64,000 nucleotides of DNA from Ambrosia x helenae (taxonomy: Eukaryota > Streptophyta > Magnoliopsida > Asterales > Asteraceae). Numbering within the stretch: position 1 is the first letter of the stretch; every line of letters starts with the position of its first letter. Below the pieces are notes generated by a model. The model was not told the origin of the DNA, did no database searches, and was given only the letters and a program-made list of their open reading frames with translations. Both the position numbers and the translations under genes were made by a program. Below are positions 22,311-33,947 of this stretch, one piece after another. The stretch lies in contig JAUTDX010001417.1 of assembly GCA_030844895.1 (NCBI GenBank), positions 1 to 64,000 of the forward strand. The letters are read 5' to 3'.

Positions 22311-23882
22311 TCATTATATAAAACAATCTCCATGCCTGTAGAATGAATGATGGGCTCTCAAGACTGTTGACCATTGTTCTTTAGAAATTTTGATGTGTTG
22401 CAATAGATTTGGTAGCTAGATATCATATTTAATTTACCACATGAATGCGTTGAACAATACGTGTTATTTGGGGTCTGTTTGACAAAGCTGAATAAATCGG
22501 TGTTAGAGAAGTAATAGGTTTTTGGTCATCTGTAGGTTCCTAGAATTGTTGTTGAATGGATTTTCTTAAATTTTAGTGGGCTTCACTGGCTCCTTTCTTT
22601 ACATGAATCCCTCACTAGGCACAAAACTTACAACCGATAGAATGAATGATATGAGTAGATGAATAAAGGTAGATTTGTATTTTTTTAATTTCAGATCTAT
22701 TTGTTAAAATAATGTTAACTGAAAGTATTTAAAGATTAAAAAGAGTTTGAACTTTACAAATTTATGTGTAAGTTGATTCTAATCTCAAATTTTACTCAAT
22801 ACTTATGGCAGCGATTTCCTATATGGTTTTCTCGAAAGGCTGACTTTGTTAATGGAGCAGAACTACAAATCAAGTTTGCTGATGGAAATATCATTAAGGA
22901 AAACATTCGAGCAGAAGTATCAGGAAATCAGGTGAGATTTGCAGTTTGTAAGTGGACAACATGTATGCAAAAACTTGGAATACGCAATGGTGGCAGATAT
23001 CGACTGAAATACTACAAAAGTGAAGGTCTCCTTGCTGTTTATAATGATTAGAACATCTCTACATAACATAATATGTTAAGTACAATATGTTCCTCTTTAG
23101 TTGTTAGTATGTTCATATTTTGAAGTCTAAACTTTTGAACTATCAAGTTTGTTATCATAGACAACTTGATCTAACGATGATTCCCTAGGTATGTTTCACT
23201 AAAACTTTCTACTTTTAACCAGTTTTTTGACTTCTGATTTTCTGTTTTATCACACTGTTTTATCACACTTGGCAAGGCACATCAAGACCCAATAGTGTAA
23301 ATGAATAACACACATGGATAATCAGGCACAAAATAATAACTACGTGATGTGATTTTGCACCAACACAACAAATAACCAAATATCTTAGTTTAACATTTTA
23401 CCTTTAGAAAGTCTTCCGTATTTGCCAATGTTAGCAGGGATCGGCAGTTTTAACAATTGTTCATTATTCACCACTCACAATTCCTTTATGTAATAACTTA
23501 TCACTTCTAACTAACATCAATACCTACTTTCAGTACTTAATTTTGTGGTCATCAATTCAAACATTCTTCTAAACTCTAAATATTTTTCGGAATTCAATCA
23601 CCATTCAATATATAACACATTTACCAACCACTTTTTTCTCTTAATGTCGCAAATAACTCATAAATTTCTCATACACATGTTACTTTTCATTTTCAACAAT
23701 ATTATATGAACAAACAAACAAATTCTCACATAATCTGAAAACATAACATCCTTATTATTATTATCATTATTAATAATAACTATTCTATAACAAATCCATA
23801 TTATTTATATTATATTTTATTCTAATATTTTACGTAAAATACGTGAGATTCACCCCCGAGAAGCTCCCGGGTTATTTGCTAG
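22311..23882 (+). mobile_element. Helitron B, head to tail with Helitron A
   Basis: Starts TCATTATATAAAACAATCTC immediately after the CTAG that ends Helitron A. Ends with an imperfect hairpin 'cccgagaagctcccggg' (23854-23870), then 'ttatttgCTAG' at 23879-23882, followed by host T. 1572 bp. It holds one exon-like open frame (22764-23051) and AT-rich DNA. No Rep/helicase. Confidence 0.65.
22764..23051 (+). CDS. Unrecognised open frame in Helitron B, weakly B3-like
   Basis: 95 residues, with the informative part after position 18: FPIWFSRKADFVNGAELQIK, FADGNIIKENIRAEVSGNQV and RFAVCKWTTCMQKLGIRNGG, RYRLKYYKSEGLLAVYND. The alternation of short strands, the 'W..C...LGI..GGRYR' ending and the length recall a plant B3 DNA-binding domain (usually 'GW..F....L..GD...F'), but the match is loose. 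It could be a captured final exon: the stop is followed by AT-rich UTR-like sequence. There is no sign of its own promoter. Confidence 0.3.
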   Translation: MCKLILISNFTQYLWQRFPIWFSRKADFVNGAELQIKFADGNIIKENIRAEVSGNQVRFAVCKWTTCMQKLGIRNGGRYRLKYYKSEGLLAVYND

Positions 23883-24742
23883 TAATTGTATATTTGTATT
23901 CATGTATTTTTTATATCGTCTTTTTAACACTGACAATGCCATATTTGTTTCGGTTGCTTGAGGATGTTAATTAGTTTTACAGTTTCCTATTTAATATGAT
24001 ATTAAACATATAACTTCCGGAATTACTACACAACCCTCCATGTTGCTTTATTACGATCATTCACTTTTCTAACCTTGGAGTCGCAAATATTGCTTTAGAA
24101 ATGCACAAACCCATACAAGCCCATATTGCTTCACTGTGGTTTTTAAAATATTCTTCTTACATGTACTTATTTCAATGTTCACCACATGTAACCAATAACT
24201 ATAAGCTAATATATATCCAGTTTCGTCACCAAAAATGCACTAAGGTGTTGCCTTTCATTATTGTTATTGTTCATTGTTTGATTTCGTAAGAAGTTTTCTT
24301 AACCGATTCCCTTAAAGTCAATCACAATTAGTCGATTCTTTAACTCATGTTGTTGAATAAACTACGACAAATGTTGTATGATAGATTTAGATTAAAGAAT
24401 TGTTTTTATTTTGTCCAGACCGGAGATAACCTAGTAAGTAATATATCTTCAAAGAGATAACTTAGTTCTTTCTCTTGGTCTGGTTGATGTAATTGGGTTT
24501 TGAGTGTTGGTTTATTGTTTTGGTTGCCCCGTTTTGTGGGTCATTACGTTGGTTTATGAAATTCACTTAAAAAAAAACAAAAAAAACAAAGTTATATATA
24601 TACATACTTACAAACTTGCGTACAAACTTCAAAATCCTTAATAAAACATACTTTAAATAATTTCCCATTTTTAGGGCAAAATATATAAATTTGTCCACCA
24701 AAAAACAAAACCCTTAACCACTACTGATTGAAATAGGGTTAT
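23883..24742. other. AT-rich intergenic DNA, nothing recognised
   Basis: No domain-bearing frame and no clear repeat structure on either strand. Confidence 0.5.
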
Positions 24743-24849
24743 GGGATTCATACACCCTGTGACGTCACATTTTGGGGGTGTGACATCACATTTTGGGGTA
24801 TGTGGCAGCCTCCTATTGGTATGTGATGTGGGCCGGGGTGTATGAATCC
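24743..24849. mobile_element. Tiny MITE-like inverted repeat upstream of MICU
   Basis: 'gggattcatacaccc' at the left is mirrored by 'ggggtgtatgaatcc' at the right. Between them are two direct copies of 'gtgacatcacattttggggt' (first copy gtgacgtcac). About 107 bp, 360 bases before the MICU TATA box. The 'tgacgtca' word is also a bZIP/TGA core, so it could influence the gene. Confidence 0.6.
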
Positions 24850-25109
24850 TAATTACTTTGAAATATATACAGAGTATTTTTTTTGTTTTACACTTGGGAT
24901 AATCATCAGTTTATTTCGTTAAATTAATTTCCGAAACATAATAATAAAAACAAAATTCCGCTAGGCTACAAAATATTTCTCTTACAGTTGGATAATCGTG
25001 CATTTATTTCGTAAATTATCAACCGAAAACACGAAAATAAAAACCAAAACCAAAAATGAAAACAAAAACAAGCAAAGGCTGAAACTATCTGTGGGTACGG
25101 AAGTCCTTT

Positions 25110-25117
25110 TATATAAA
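25110..25117 (+). promoter_or_regulatory. Likely TATA box of the MICU gene
   Basis: TATATAAA lies 98 bases before the ATG at 25208, a usual distance when the 5' UTR is about 65 bases. A diverged duplication of 'gataatc(a/g)t..gtttatttcgt' precedes it (24898 and 24990). Confidence 0.5.
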
Positions 25118-25207
25118 GCCAACATGACGGTTATTAATACAGTATCATTTTATTATTATTATTTACTCTAAACATCTCTCACACTATTAATATTAATCAC
25201 CACCGTC

Positions 25208-28200
25208 ATGTCATCTCTCCGGCGAACAGCTCCGTCGATCCACCGCCACCTCCGATCACTCTCCACCGCCTCCTCATCATTCATCACCACACCAATCACC
25301 ACCACCTCCTCCAATTCCCACAATCAAAACCCTAACTTAATCCGATGGATCTCCGCCGTCGTCGCCGGCACCGGCATCGGTGCCGGCCTTTCTCTCTATT
25401 GGTGTTATCCCTCTCTATCTTCCACGTATGCAGTTAAGTCGGTCATGAGCTTCTCTGATTGGTTGACCGCCACCGTTGACGATATTAAAAAGTCGTACCA
25501 CGGTCAAACGTTGTCAAGTTCTAATTTCTTTATCAGAGGTGAATAATATTATCTCAATTATATAAAATTGAATTAGTGTTTGTGTTGATTGTTGATTTGT
25601 TTTACAGATGCGTTGAGGAGAAGGATATTTTTTAATTATGAGAAGAGATTGAGGTCGTTGAGTCCTCCTGAAAAGGTAATCATAATATTATTTTTGTTGT
25701 TGAAGAACTTGTTAAAGTAATGAGTTCAGATAGTTAAAGAGTTTACAAGAGATTAGGATTTAGGATAGGGTTTGAAGAAATTTGAGCTAGTGTGTGAATT
25801 AGACTGTATGAGTATTGATTAGAATAGAATTGTGTTACTGTGGGTGTATCTATGTGTGTTTACTAATTAATTGTTGGAATGGGAAGAATGTAGATGAGGA
25901 GTTGGTTAAATTCAGTTGTAGTTGGGTGAATATGCATTTATCGATATAATTTGTTTTTTTCAGCAGCTTTTTAATGATTGTTTTGATCATGAATAAGCTC
26001 AAAATTAGGAGAAAGACGAGTTTTTATTACCAAACAATTAAGAATGATTGCGGCCAGCTCACTTTAGATGCACATTGTAATGCCTTGTATGGTCCATGGA
26101 TTAGGTACCGATATAGCTTGTCCTTTTCAGCAGCTCTTTAATTATTATTTTGATCATGAAAATCAGGATCAAGTTAACTTTTTGCCAAACAATCAAGAAT
26201 GATTGCTGCCAGATCACTTTAGATGCTCGTTGTAATGCCCTGTATTGTCCATGGCTTTTGTCATAGCTGTTGTAATGTAGTGGGGTTGTGGGAAATATAT
26301 GATTAAATTGGGGTTAGCAAGGTTTAAGTTATTCTGGTACCGTAGCATCAAGTACTTGAAACTTCTGAGTTTCTGACGATATGGTACTGATAGGTGTTCC
26401 TTGCATCACATTGCATGAGTGTAGTTGACGACGGATATTTCTTGTTACTTATTTTTCTCCTTGATTTTCTGCTTGGTATTTGGTAGTAAAAATGTGATTA
26501 TTCTGGTGGAAGATTCATTTTTTTCTTTTTTGTTCCAAGTCTTCCATTTTCGAAACCTTTTGCGTGTTTTGCTGCAGGCTCATGCGCAACTGGTCTTGGT
26601 TCTAGCATATTTGTGGTGGACATGGTTCCAAAGGTCTCTCACATTTTAATGAACTAGTAGGGTGCCCGCACGATGTAGCGGGGAACACATACACTTCTAA
26701 GGGTGTGTATGGTTCGGTTCAGTTCGATTATTAGCCTCAACCGAAATAAACCAAAGTCGTCAGTTAATCAATCTTATTAAATAATCGATTATTTGGTTCG
26801 ATTTATATAGTTAGATTTTCGGGTTTTAGTCCGGTTTAGTTAGTTTTGGTTAACAACAAAAACCAAACTTTGGCTAAAAATTTTTGCCTATATTTATATC
26901 TTTTATACATCCATTTCATGTGTTTATACTTTCATTTCATGTACTTCTAAGCAAAAATTTTAACCAAAGTTTGGTTTTAATTATTAACAAAAATTAGGTA
27001 AAACCAACAATCTAACCAAATTGACTAAACCATTTAATCGGTTGGTTAATAAGATATAAACCGATAATGTCGATTTTTGTTTCGGTTGAGGCTAATAACC
27101 GAACTGAACCGAACCCAACCATGCACCATTAGAAGTGTCTGTGTTCCCTACTACATTGCGCTGGCACGCTGTTACGAATATATGAATGGTTCCGTTTCAG
27201 TTTGACTGATTTCGGTTAACTAAGGGTACAAAAAGAACATGACAACTGGTTTTAAGTTAAATCATATCATATGTTGGTTAATTCAGTTTTCAATTGATTT
27301 TGATTCAATTTTGTCTCTTTTTTTGTTTGGCTTCGGTGAACGGTTTAGTTATTGCTCACTCCTAGATATTGTTAAACACGTAGCACATAAAAATGTTTAA
27401 ATTAACAATACTATACTCAAATTAAAGATAATAAAATGCTCGTTATTATGATGCAAATGTTTTTTATAAAAGTATCAACATATGAAAAAATATGACTATT
27501 TAAAAATCATGGGGGATAGTTTGCTTAAAACAAGGAAAATAAGTTTAACTATAATTTAAATAAGCAAAAATTAAGTAAAGTTTAAGGGATTAAAGTGTAA
27601 CTAAGATGAGGTATTAAAGTGTAAAAGTGTTTGAATGACTATTTTACCCTCATTTTAGGGGAGGGTTGTTAATGAAAATAAAGTTCTTAACTTTTGGGTA
27701 TCTTAAACTACCCGTGTCTCATGCATTATATTATAATATAGTATAGATTTCAAGTTTTAAAGTTCCAAACTTGTGAGAAAAGTGCTTAAAGTAGTATGAT
27801 TATCATTGAATGAGTTATTTTTGTGTGTGAACTGTACCAAGTGATGAATATTATTATATGTTATTATAACATCTCTGTTTACATTACATTTAAGATGGAA
27901 CCAATGTAAAGAATGTCAATACTTGATGATTTTGTAATCTTTGCACTCAAACCTCTTGTTTTGTTTGAAGGTCTTTGAATATTTTGCATCAGTCAAGAAT
28001 AGTGAAGGGGAAACTCTAATGACACCTGGAGATTTAATGCGTGCCATTGTTCCTGTTTTCCCTCCGTCTGAGTCAAACATTGTAAGAGAAGGATGTCTTA
28101 GAGGAGAAAGGCTGCCAGGGGAGTTGCATTGTGCACCTTCACAATTTTTCATGCTTTTTGATGTAAACAACGATGGCCTCATATCCTTTAAAGAGTGAGT

Positions 28201-31200
28201 CATATTGCATCTCATGAAGTATATTCACGCTCTTTACATTCTTTATAATAGTATTTCATCTTGTTCTTCATTAGTGACATCCTATTTTTATTCACAGGTA
28301 TATATTTTTTGTTACAGTACTCGCCATACCTGAGTCCAGCTTTTCAGTGGCTTTTAAAATGTTCGACATTGACAATGATGGGTAAGTGGTCTATTGCAAC
28401 TCTAAACCTTTTAAAATGAAAGTTTTATGTGTGGTGCATCTATTTTTGTTGGTAGAGACATTTTAACTTTTAAGCTTTTGAGTCTCTTATTGTCTAGGAT
28501 CTTTTAATTATTTCTCACGCTTCTTTCCCCAAAGAAGCTTATTAGAACTTTCAAACAGATCAATTACCAAAACATATCCACTTCAAGACAAATCTCCATT
28601 AATCATAATAATGACTAAACTCTAAAAGGATTCAATATAATAAAAATTATTATATGAGTTGAAAGCTGAAAAGTATGTAACATGAAAGTGATAATCATTA
28701 ATCTCCAAGGTAGTGATATTTATTGTTTTCTTTTTGAAAGCTGAAAGTAAAGTTAATCTGATCTAGGTCTTGTGCCTGTTGTCTTATCTTTGTGTTGGGG
28801 TTAAAGATATCAATTCCAATCCTCTCTACTTAATTTTCTTGCTCTGACATCAAGTTGGATGTTTATTTTAAGTATGGAAGTCTTCTGAAGATTAGGAACT
28901 ACAAAACATTTTACTATTTTTCTCTTAGAGATAACTTATGAATATCAGGTGGATTTTGATGTTATGAATCACGACTTCATGGTTTTAGTTATATTTAATC
29001 TTTATGCATCCTGAACCTTTTTAAAAGTGCAAGTTATATTTTCTTTTCAGAGAGATAGATAGAGAAGAATTCAAAAAAGTAATGGCGTTGATGCGAAGTC
29101 ATAATAGACAAGGGGCTTTTAATAAGAAGGGACATCGCACGGGACTTAGACTTGGAGGTCGTGTAGAAAATGGAGGACTGGTGCACTACTTCTTTGGTGA
29201 AGATGGCAACCAGCGACTGCAACATGATAAATTTGTTCAATTTTTAAGTGATCTCCATGATGAGGTATGAAGTTTTATTACAAGCTACTCATCCTGACAT
29301 CTAAAACCATATTAGGTGTAATTGACATATTGTGCGACTTGTTTACTTTGAAAATGGTTACCTCTCCAAGGTTTTCTTACCTAGTTATTACTGTCATCTT
29401 TTCACTGTTCAATTTCATTATTTGTGTGAAAAATCAGAAAATAGATCATTTAATACGTTAACTTTTAAGTTACAGTTCGAAGGAGGTTTTAGTCAAGATG
29501 GTTCATTTTCTTATATGGGTCAGGTTGGGTTGACCTGGAAAAACATTTTAATGTTCATTTGTGTTGCTTTTATACGAAGTACACTTCGGATGACCTTCAA
29601 CCCAATTATCTAGTCCTTTCTAGTTTAAAAACATTATTGGACCTATTTGACCCGTTATAGGCAAAAAGTAACCTGAAACGATCCATTTGTGAGTAAATAC
29701 GGTACAATTTAAGCATGTTAAATTATAATTGACCCAGTACCTTACATCCACACTGTTCTCTGTTTTTTTCGGTTTCATTTTATTGAATTGATTATAATGC
29801 TGTGTTTCACATTGTTTAGATGATATGGTTGGAGTTCTCACATTATGATTTCAATTCAAGTGGTACAATACCAGCCAAAGATTTTATGTTGTCAATGATT
29901 GCATCTGGTGATATACGCCATTTGAACAAATTGCTTGACCGTGTTGATGAATTAGATAAGGAGCCTAATCTTAAAGATATACGTGTTACATTTGAGGATT
30001 TCAAGAACTTTGCAGAATTACGTAAAAAATTGCAGCCGTTTTCTCTAGCCCTTTTCAGCTATGGGAAAGTCAATGGGTTCTTGACAAGAAATGATTTTCA
30101 ACGAGCAGCTTCCCATGTAAGGCATCCTATTAATTATTTCACTCATTCTAAAATTACTGTTATCAAAAGTGAAGCGCTTTTGCATAAAATAGTAACATAC
30201 TTCGCTAATTTCTAATTCTAGCAAGCAGCAACCAACTAAGAAAGTTATCTAAAGTAGCAACAAGTTTTCTGGTTCTTGCAACGATAACATCTTACCTGCC
30301 AGTTTTAGCAAGACAGTTTTTTCTGTTTTCTATTTTGTTAAGTTATATATTACTTTTATTTAGATATCTAATACTTATTAGTTAACATTACTAGAAAAGT
30401 TAAAAAAACACACACACACACACAAAAGAATAGCGGACATGAAAAATGACCTGCTACACTGTAATCAGGTAACATGCTGCTATTTTTGCAAAACGAAAAT
30501 AAATATTAGAAGCATACATGGTTGTCAGAATTAGAAATTGAGGCATGGTATATGCTATCTTATGTAAAAAGCCCCTGTTTGAATGGAAGTAACTTTTTTT
30601 TTTTTTTGTTATTTTGCTTCTTGACCCTTTACCCGCATTGTGTTTTTATTATGATTATCAAGTTTTGTGATTCTTCATACTGTTTGTTGAGGAAAACACA
30701 TTTGATACATTATTATCAATTTTGTGATTCCTCATATTGTTTATTGAGGAAAGCATTTCTGATTGCTAGTATTCTCACAAGTGCACCTGTAATCATCAGT
30801 GTGCATGCAGTTCAACTGTATACTAGAAGTTGAAAAGATAGGGGAATTGGGTTGCCTTGACACACGTCCTTTTTGTTCTTTTGACACACCTCCTCCTTTT
30901 TGTTCTTTTGATTTCGGGCAACTTTAAATCCATTTGATCCGTTCCCCTTTCAGTCAAAACTTTTTCTATTCGATCTATTTTAGATGTAAACACAAATGAA
31001 ATTGTTTTGGTCATGAATAATGGAATATTTGTTGAATAAAGTTGAGTTGGTTGTATGCAGGTATGCGGTGTATCACTGAGTGACAATGTAGTAGAGCTGA
31101 TATTTCACCTATTCGATGCAAATAAAGATGGTCATTTATGCTTTGATGAGTTCTTACGCGTTATGCATCGACGAGAAAGAGAAACGTCTCAACTCACTAA

Positions 31201-31225
31201 ATCAGGAATCATGAAGGCATACTAA
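25208..31225 (+). CDS. MICU: Mitochondrial calcium uptake protein (MICU homologue)
   Basis: Seven exons join in frame: 25208-25538, 25608-25675, 27971-28194, 28298-28381, 29051-29264, 29820-30116, 31061-31225, giving 460 residues (Arabidopsis MICU is somewhat longer). MICU is the Ca2+-sensing gatekeeper of the mitochondrial calcium uniporter, acting in the intermembrane space. The N-terminus is Arg/Ser-rich like a mitochondrial presequence, followed by a hydrophobic segment at residues 47-66. EF-hand loops are seen at 197-208 (DVNNDGLISFKE), 231-242 (DIDNDGEIDREE), 317-328 (DFNSSGTIPAKD, degenerate) and 425-436 (DANKDGHLCFDE). Three canonical loops agrees with the extra EF-hand known in plant MICU. 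The conserved block VFPPSESN and FFMLFD are present. All donors are GT and acceptors AG. A Helitron lies in intron 2, which is otherwise ordinary. The start is the first ATG after a TATA box and begins the presequence. Confidence 0.93.
25963..26253. repeat. Two-copy tandem duplication in MICU intron 2
   Basis: 'cagcagctttttaatgattg' at 25963 recurs diverged at 26129 ('cagcagctctttaattatta'). Both continue through 'caagaatgattgc(g/t)gccag', 'tcactttagatgc' and 'tgtaatgcc(t/c)tgtat(g/t)gtcc'. Period about 166 bp. Confidence 0.8.
26654..27747 (-). mobile_element. Non-autonomous Helitron in MICU intron 2 (Helitron E)
   Basis: On the minus strand it begins A|TCTATACTATATTATAATA (TC at 27747) and ends with hairpin 'cccgctacatcgtgcggg', then 'caccctaCTAG' (CTAG at 26657-26654), followed by T. 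Both ends show the A..T insertion context, so removing 26654-27747 restores a continuous intron ('aatga|A T|ttcaag'). Length 1094 bp. The minus orientation is opposite to the host gene. No Rep/helicase; no host exon pieces recognised. Confidence 0.85.
26657..27175. repeat. Large inverted repeat (fold-back) inside Helitron E
   Basis: Left arm 26657-26890 and right arm 26945-27175 are inverted copies. Examples: 'attagcctcaaccgaaa' (26730) against 'tttcggttgaggctaat' (27082), 'ggttcggttcagttcg' (26711) against 'cgaactgaaccgaac' (27100), and 'acacttctaa' against 'ttagaagtgt'. The left end is the Helitron 3' terminus itself, so the terminal hairpin region has been copied in inverted form. Confidence 0.75.
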
Positions 31226-32067
31226 GCAAACACTCCATTTTGAAGATATACACAGCAACCCATATGTACTTGCTTTCTACTGGCTTTCAAACCTGAGAAT
31301 TTGGCAGTAGTTTGGTATTGTATCTTCTATATGTCTGACTAAAATTCTAACTAGAAATGTATAGTCGGATAAGTTGTTACTTGCTAACCTCATGTGTGAT
31401 AATTAGGCTTGCCAAAAAAAGTCAGCATGTTTGATATATATTATTTAAGTTTGCCATAAATGACACATCTAATAGTTTCAAATAAACCTGACAAATGCAA
31501 CCCGAATGGTTAATTTTGGGTCAATATGGGTAATTATTATAACACATTTGGTTGGTATAAGCTGAAAGAAAACAAGCATCGGGTTTAAATGGTTCGAATG
31601 GGAGTAAAAGGGCGAGTCAGAATGGGCGGTGTGGCTAGGTGGCTGTTACCCTTCTGGTTCCGATTATTTTAATCAATAACTTCTAACCCAAACCAAGATG
31701 CTCACTTTTTGAAATGGCCAGTTCTAGCTCATACAGTCATACTCATTTTGAACTGAACCTATTGACTAGTAACCCCACCTGATCAGACAGGCATGTTTTG
31801 TCGGCTCTAGTTTCAGACTTCTTTGAGATGTGTTGTTTTTTTCGACGGTGATATTTTACACCCTTGATGTTCCTACACACCAATGCATCTTTGTAGTTAG
31901 AGCATCTCTCATACGCTAAAACGGACACTTACGTGGCGTATCCTGAAAGGGGATGGCCAGTTGGAGGAGCCATTCACTTTGGTGTTGGTACCTTGTTATC
32001 CGGAATTCCATACAAGAATGGATGACATGGAACACTAGTCCTCACAGACTAACTACAAATACACACA
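31226..32067. other. MICU 3' flank, no gene seen
   Basis: The first 200-300 bases are probably 3' UTR. After that AT-rich DNA with 'tgggt' repeats. 'agagcatctctcatacgct' at 31900 resembles the end of a MITE like that at 10107, but no partner was found. Confidence 0.5.
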
Positions 32068-32230
32068 CTAGAGGGGTATGCATGTGATGCGGTTACGAAC
32101 ACCGACAATGGTAATCGTGTAACATTTTATTTTTTTAATTAACTATAGCAATACCATACTCAAAATAAAGAGAATAACATGTTTGTTTTATGGTGTTTTT
32201 TTGAGAAATATTAACATAGAAATGGAATAG
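32068..32230 (-). mobile_element. Helitron 3' end fragment, related to Helitron E
   Basis: Minus strand ends 'gcatcacatgcatacccctCTAG' type sequence with CTAG at 32071-32068 followed by T. The next 120 bases (plus strand 'caataccatactcaaaataa' around 32149) resemble 27401-27430 of Helitron E in the same orientation. The 5' end is not found. Confidence 0.4.
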
Positions 32231-32430
32231 ATTACCTCGTAAGAAATGAAATTTCTTCCTATTCAAGCATTTTCATTCCTTGGGGAGAGCTGGGTATTTT
32301 TTTCTTTCGAGTTCGAGAAATGGAGTGAAAATTTACATTTGTACGAGTTTCTTCTTTAAAAGTATAATAACTTTGGTGTTTAAAAAATTGTTGGTTCAAA
32401 TAATTTTTCAAGTCCTTCGAAATCAACTAA

Positions 32431-32639
32431 GGGGGTGTTTGGAATTGATTATTCAAAACAGATTATGCGTTTTGGAAAAGTAGGGGTGGAGCTGCTTATA
32501 GATTATTGCGTTTTAGTAGCCTAAAAAAGTGATTATCTGCGTTTTCAAAACGCAATCCAAACACTAAAAACTGATTATCTGCGTTTTCAAAACGCAATAA
32601 TCTAAAAATCAGATTCAAAACGCAATCCCAAACACCCAC
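32431..32639. mobile_element. Tourist-like MITE (PIF/Harbinger type)
   Basis: Termini GGGGGTGTTTGG and its near mirror CCAAACACCCAC, flanked by TAA on both sides (32428-32430 and 32640-32642), the target duplication of this superfamily. The interior has several 'gcgttttcaaaacgca' palindromes. 209 bp. Confidence 0.85.
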
Positions 32640-33142
32640 TAAATAGTATATTTTTATTTATGATCTTAGTAAGGTTTTCTTAAACTTTTTTTTTTTAACT
32701 TTTGATTGATTTTTTAAAATTTTATTACTCAAGTATATTTATTTTTCATAATATAAAAAATGGAGTTTGTGAAAATGGTAAATTTCCTCTTTATTCTGAG
32801 ATAGGGACATTTTTTTATCATTTTAAATGAATTGTATCCTATTCATTCGTATTCTTTGGCTTACGAAACAACACAAAGTGATGAATCATTCGATTCTCAT
32901 AGGTAATCACATGAACATGACAAGAAAGTGGCAGTGTTCGATTTCATTCCCTCGTGAATTCCATTCCATTGTATTTCCTACCCTCAACAACATCCATAAA
33001 CTTGCCTACAGACTTTTCGATGTAATGCATCTATCCTAAAAACTACTTTTATACGATCACCATCTTTTATATTCAGTTTATACAAACACTTTATTTATCA
33101 TACAAAAACATTCAAGTCTTAACATCCTATCAATAAATATAA

Positions 33143-33947
33143 CTAGGGTGATTTTCGCGCGCTTTGCTCCGCGTTCTCGCTTACACCTCTAATTCTCACT
33201 TGTCGTTCTTCATTGTTGCTCTCGCAAGTCACCCAACAACAATAAGATCCAACAATATCAAACTAACGCCACTGTGTTTCCTAGCAGCCGATCTGTGACT
33301 GTAATCAGCATGAGCAACAATTTAATTGTAATGGAAGTCAACATATATGAACTACACATGACACCAAACACATAAGGGACACATGACACTCACTCATGAA
33401 ATCTTTCATTTTATATTCAAAGCAATAAAATTATTTTAATTTGTTCATTTATTTAATAATTCTCATTCATTCACTTTTTAATAATTTCGATTACAGCTGT
33501 GATTATTAATATACTTATCAAGATTCAATTTAATATATTTATGCTATGTTTTTATAAATCAACTAATATAATTATATTTTGATAAAAAATTAGAAATAAA
33601 TTAATGGACAAACTTTGAAAATGTTTACTAACTAAACGAAGTAAACATTATTAAAACAAATTATTGATTCTTTTTAAATAACATTAATTTGAATTTAAAT
33701 CGTGTACTTTAAATTAACTCATTATAATAATTTGGTCCTTCACTCTAAATTATAAAACTATATTTGTTACAATGTTTGACAAATGATTATTAAGAATTAT
33801 TACTATCGGTTTTGGTTATTATTTTTAGATGTTAAAGATGCTCAACAATATAAATTAATTTTAAATGTTAACATTAGTTCCAAAGTAAAAATAAACAATT
33901 TAGTAGTTACACAATCTAATTAGTTAATGTTTTGTGAGAATTTCATA
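33143..33947 (-). mobile_element. Helitron 3' end, minus strand, 5' end not resolved
   Basis: Minus strand reads 'cgcggagcaaagcgcgcg' hairpin, then 'aaaatcaccCTAG' with CTAG at 33146-33143 and a following T. Going right the DNA is AT-rich with no gene. The element must end before the next Helitron start at about 33948; the exact 5' end is unknown. Confidence 0.55.

Noticed and set aside
26571..26634. Exon-like segment in MICU intron 2 after 'tttgctgcag'
   Set aside because: Exons 2 and 3 of MICU already join in frame at the conserved SPPEK-VFEYF position, so an extra exon would disrupt the family alignment.
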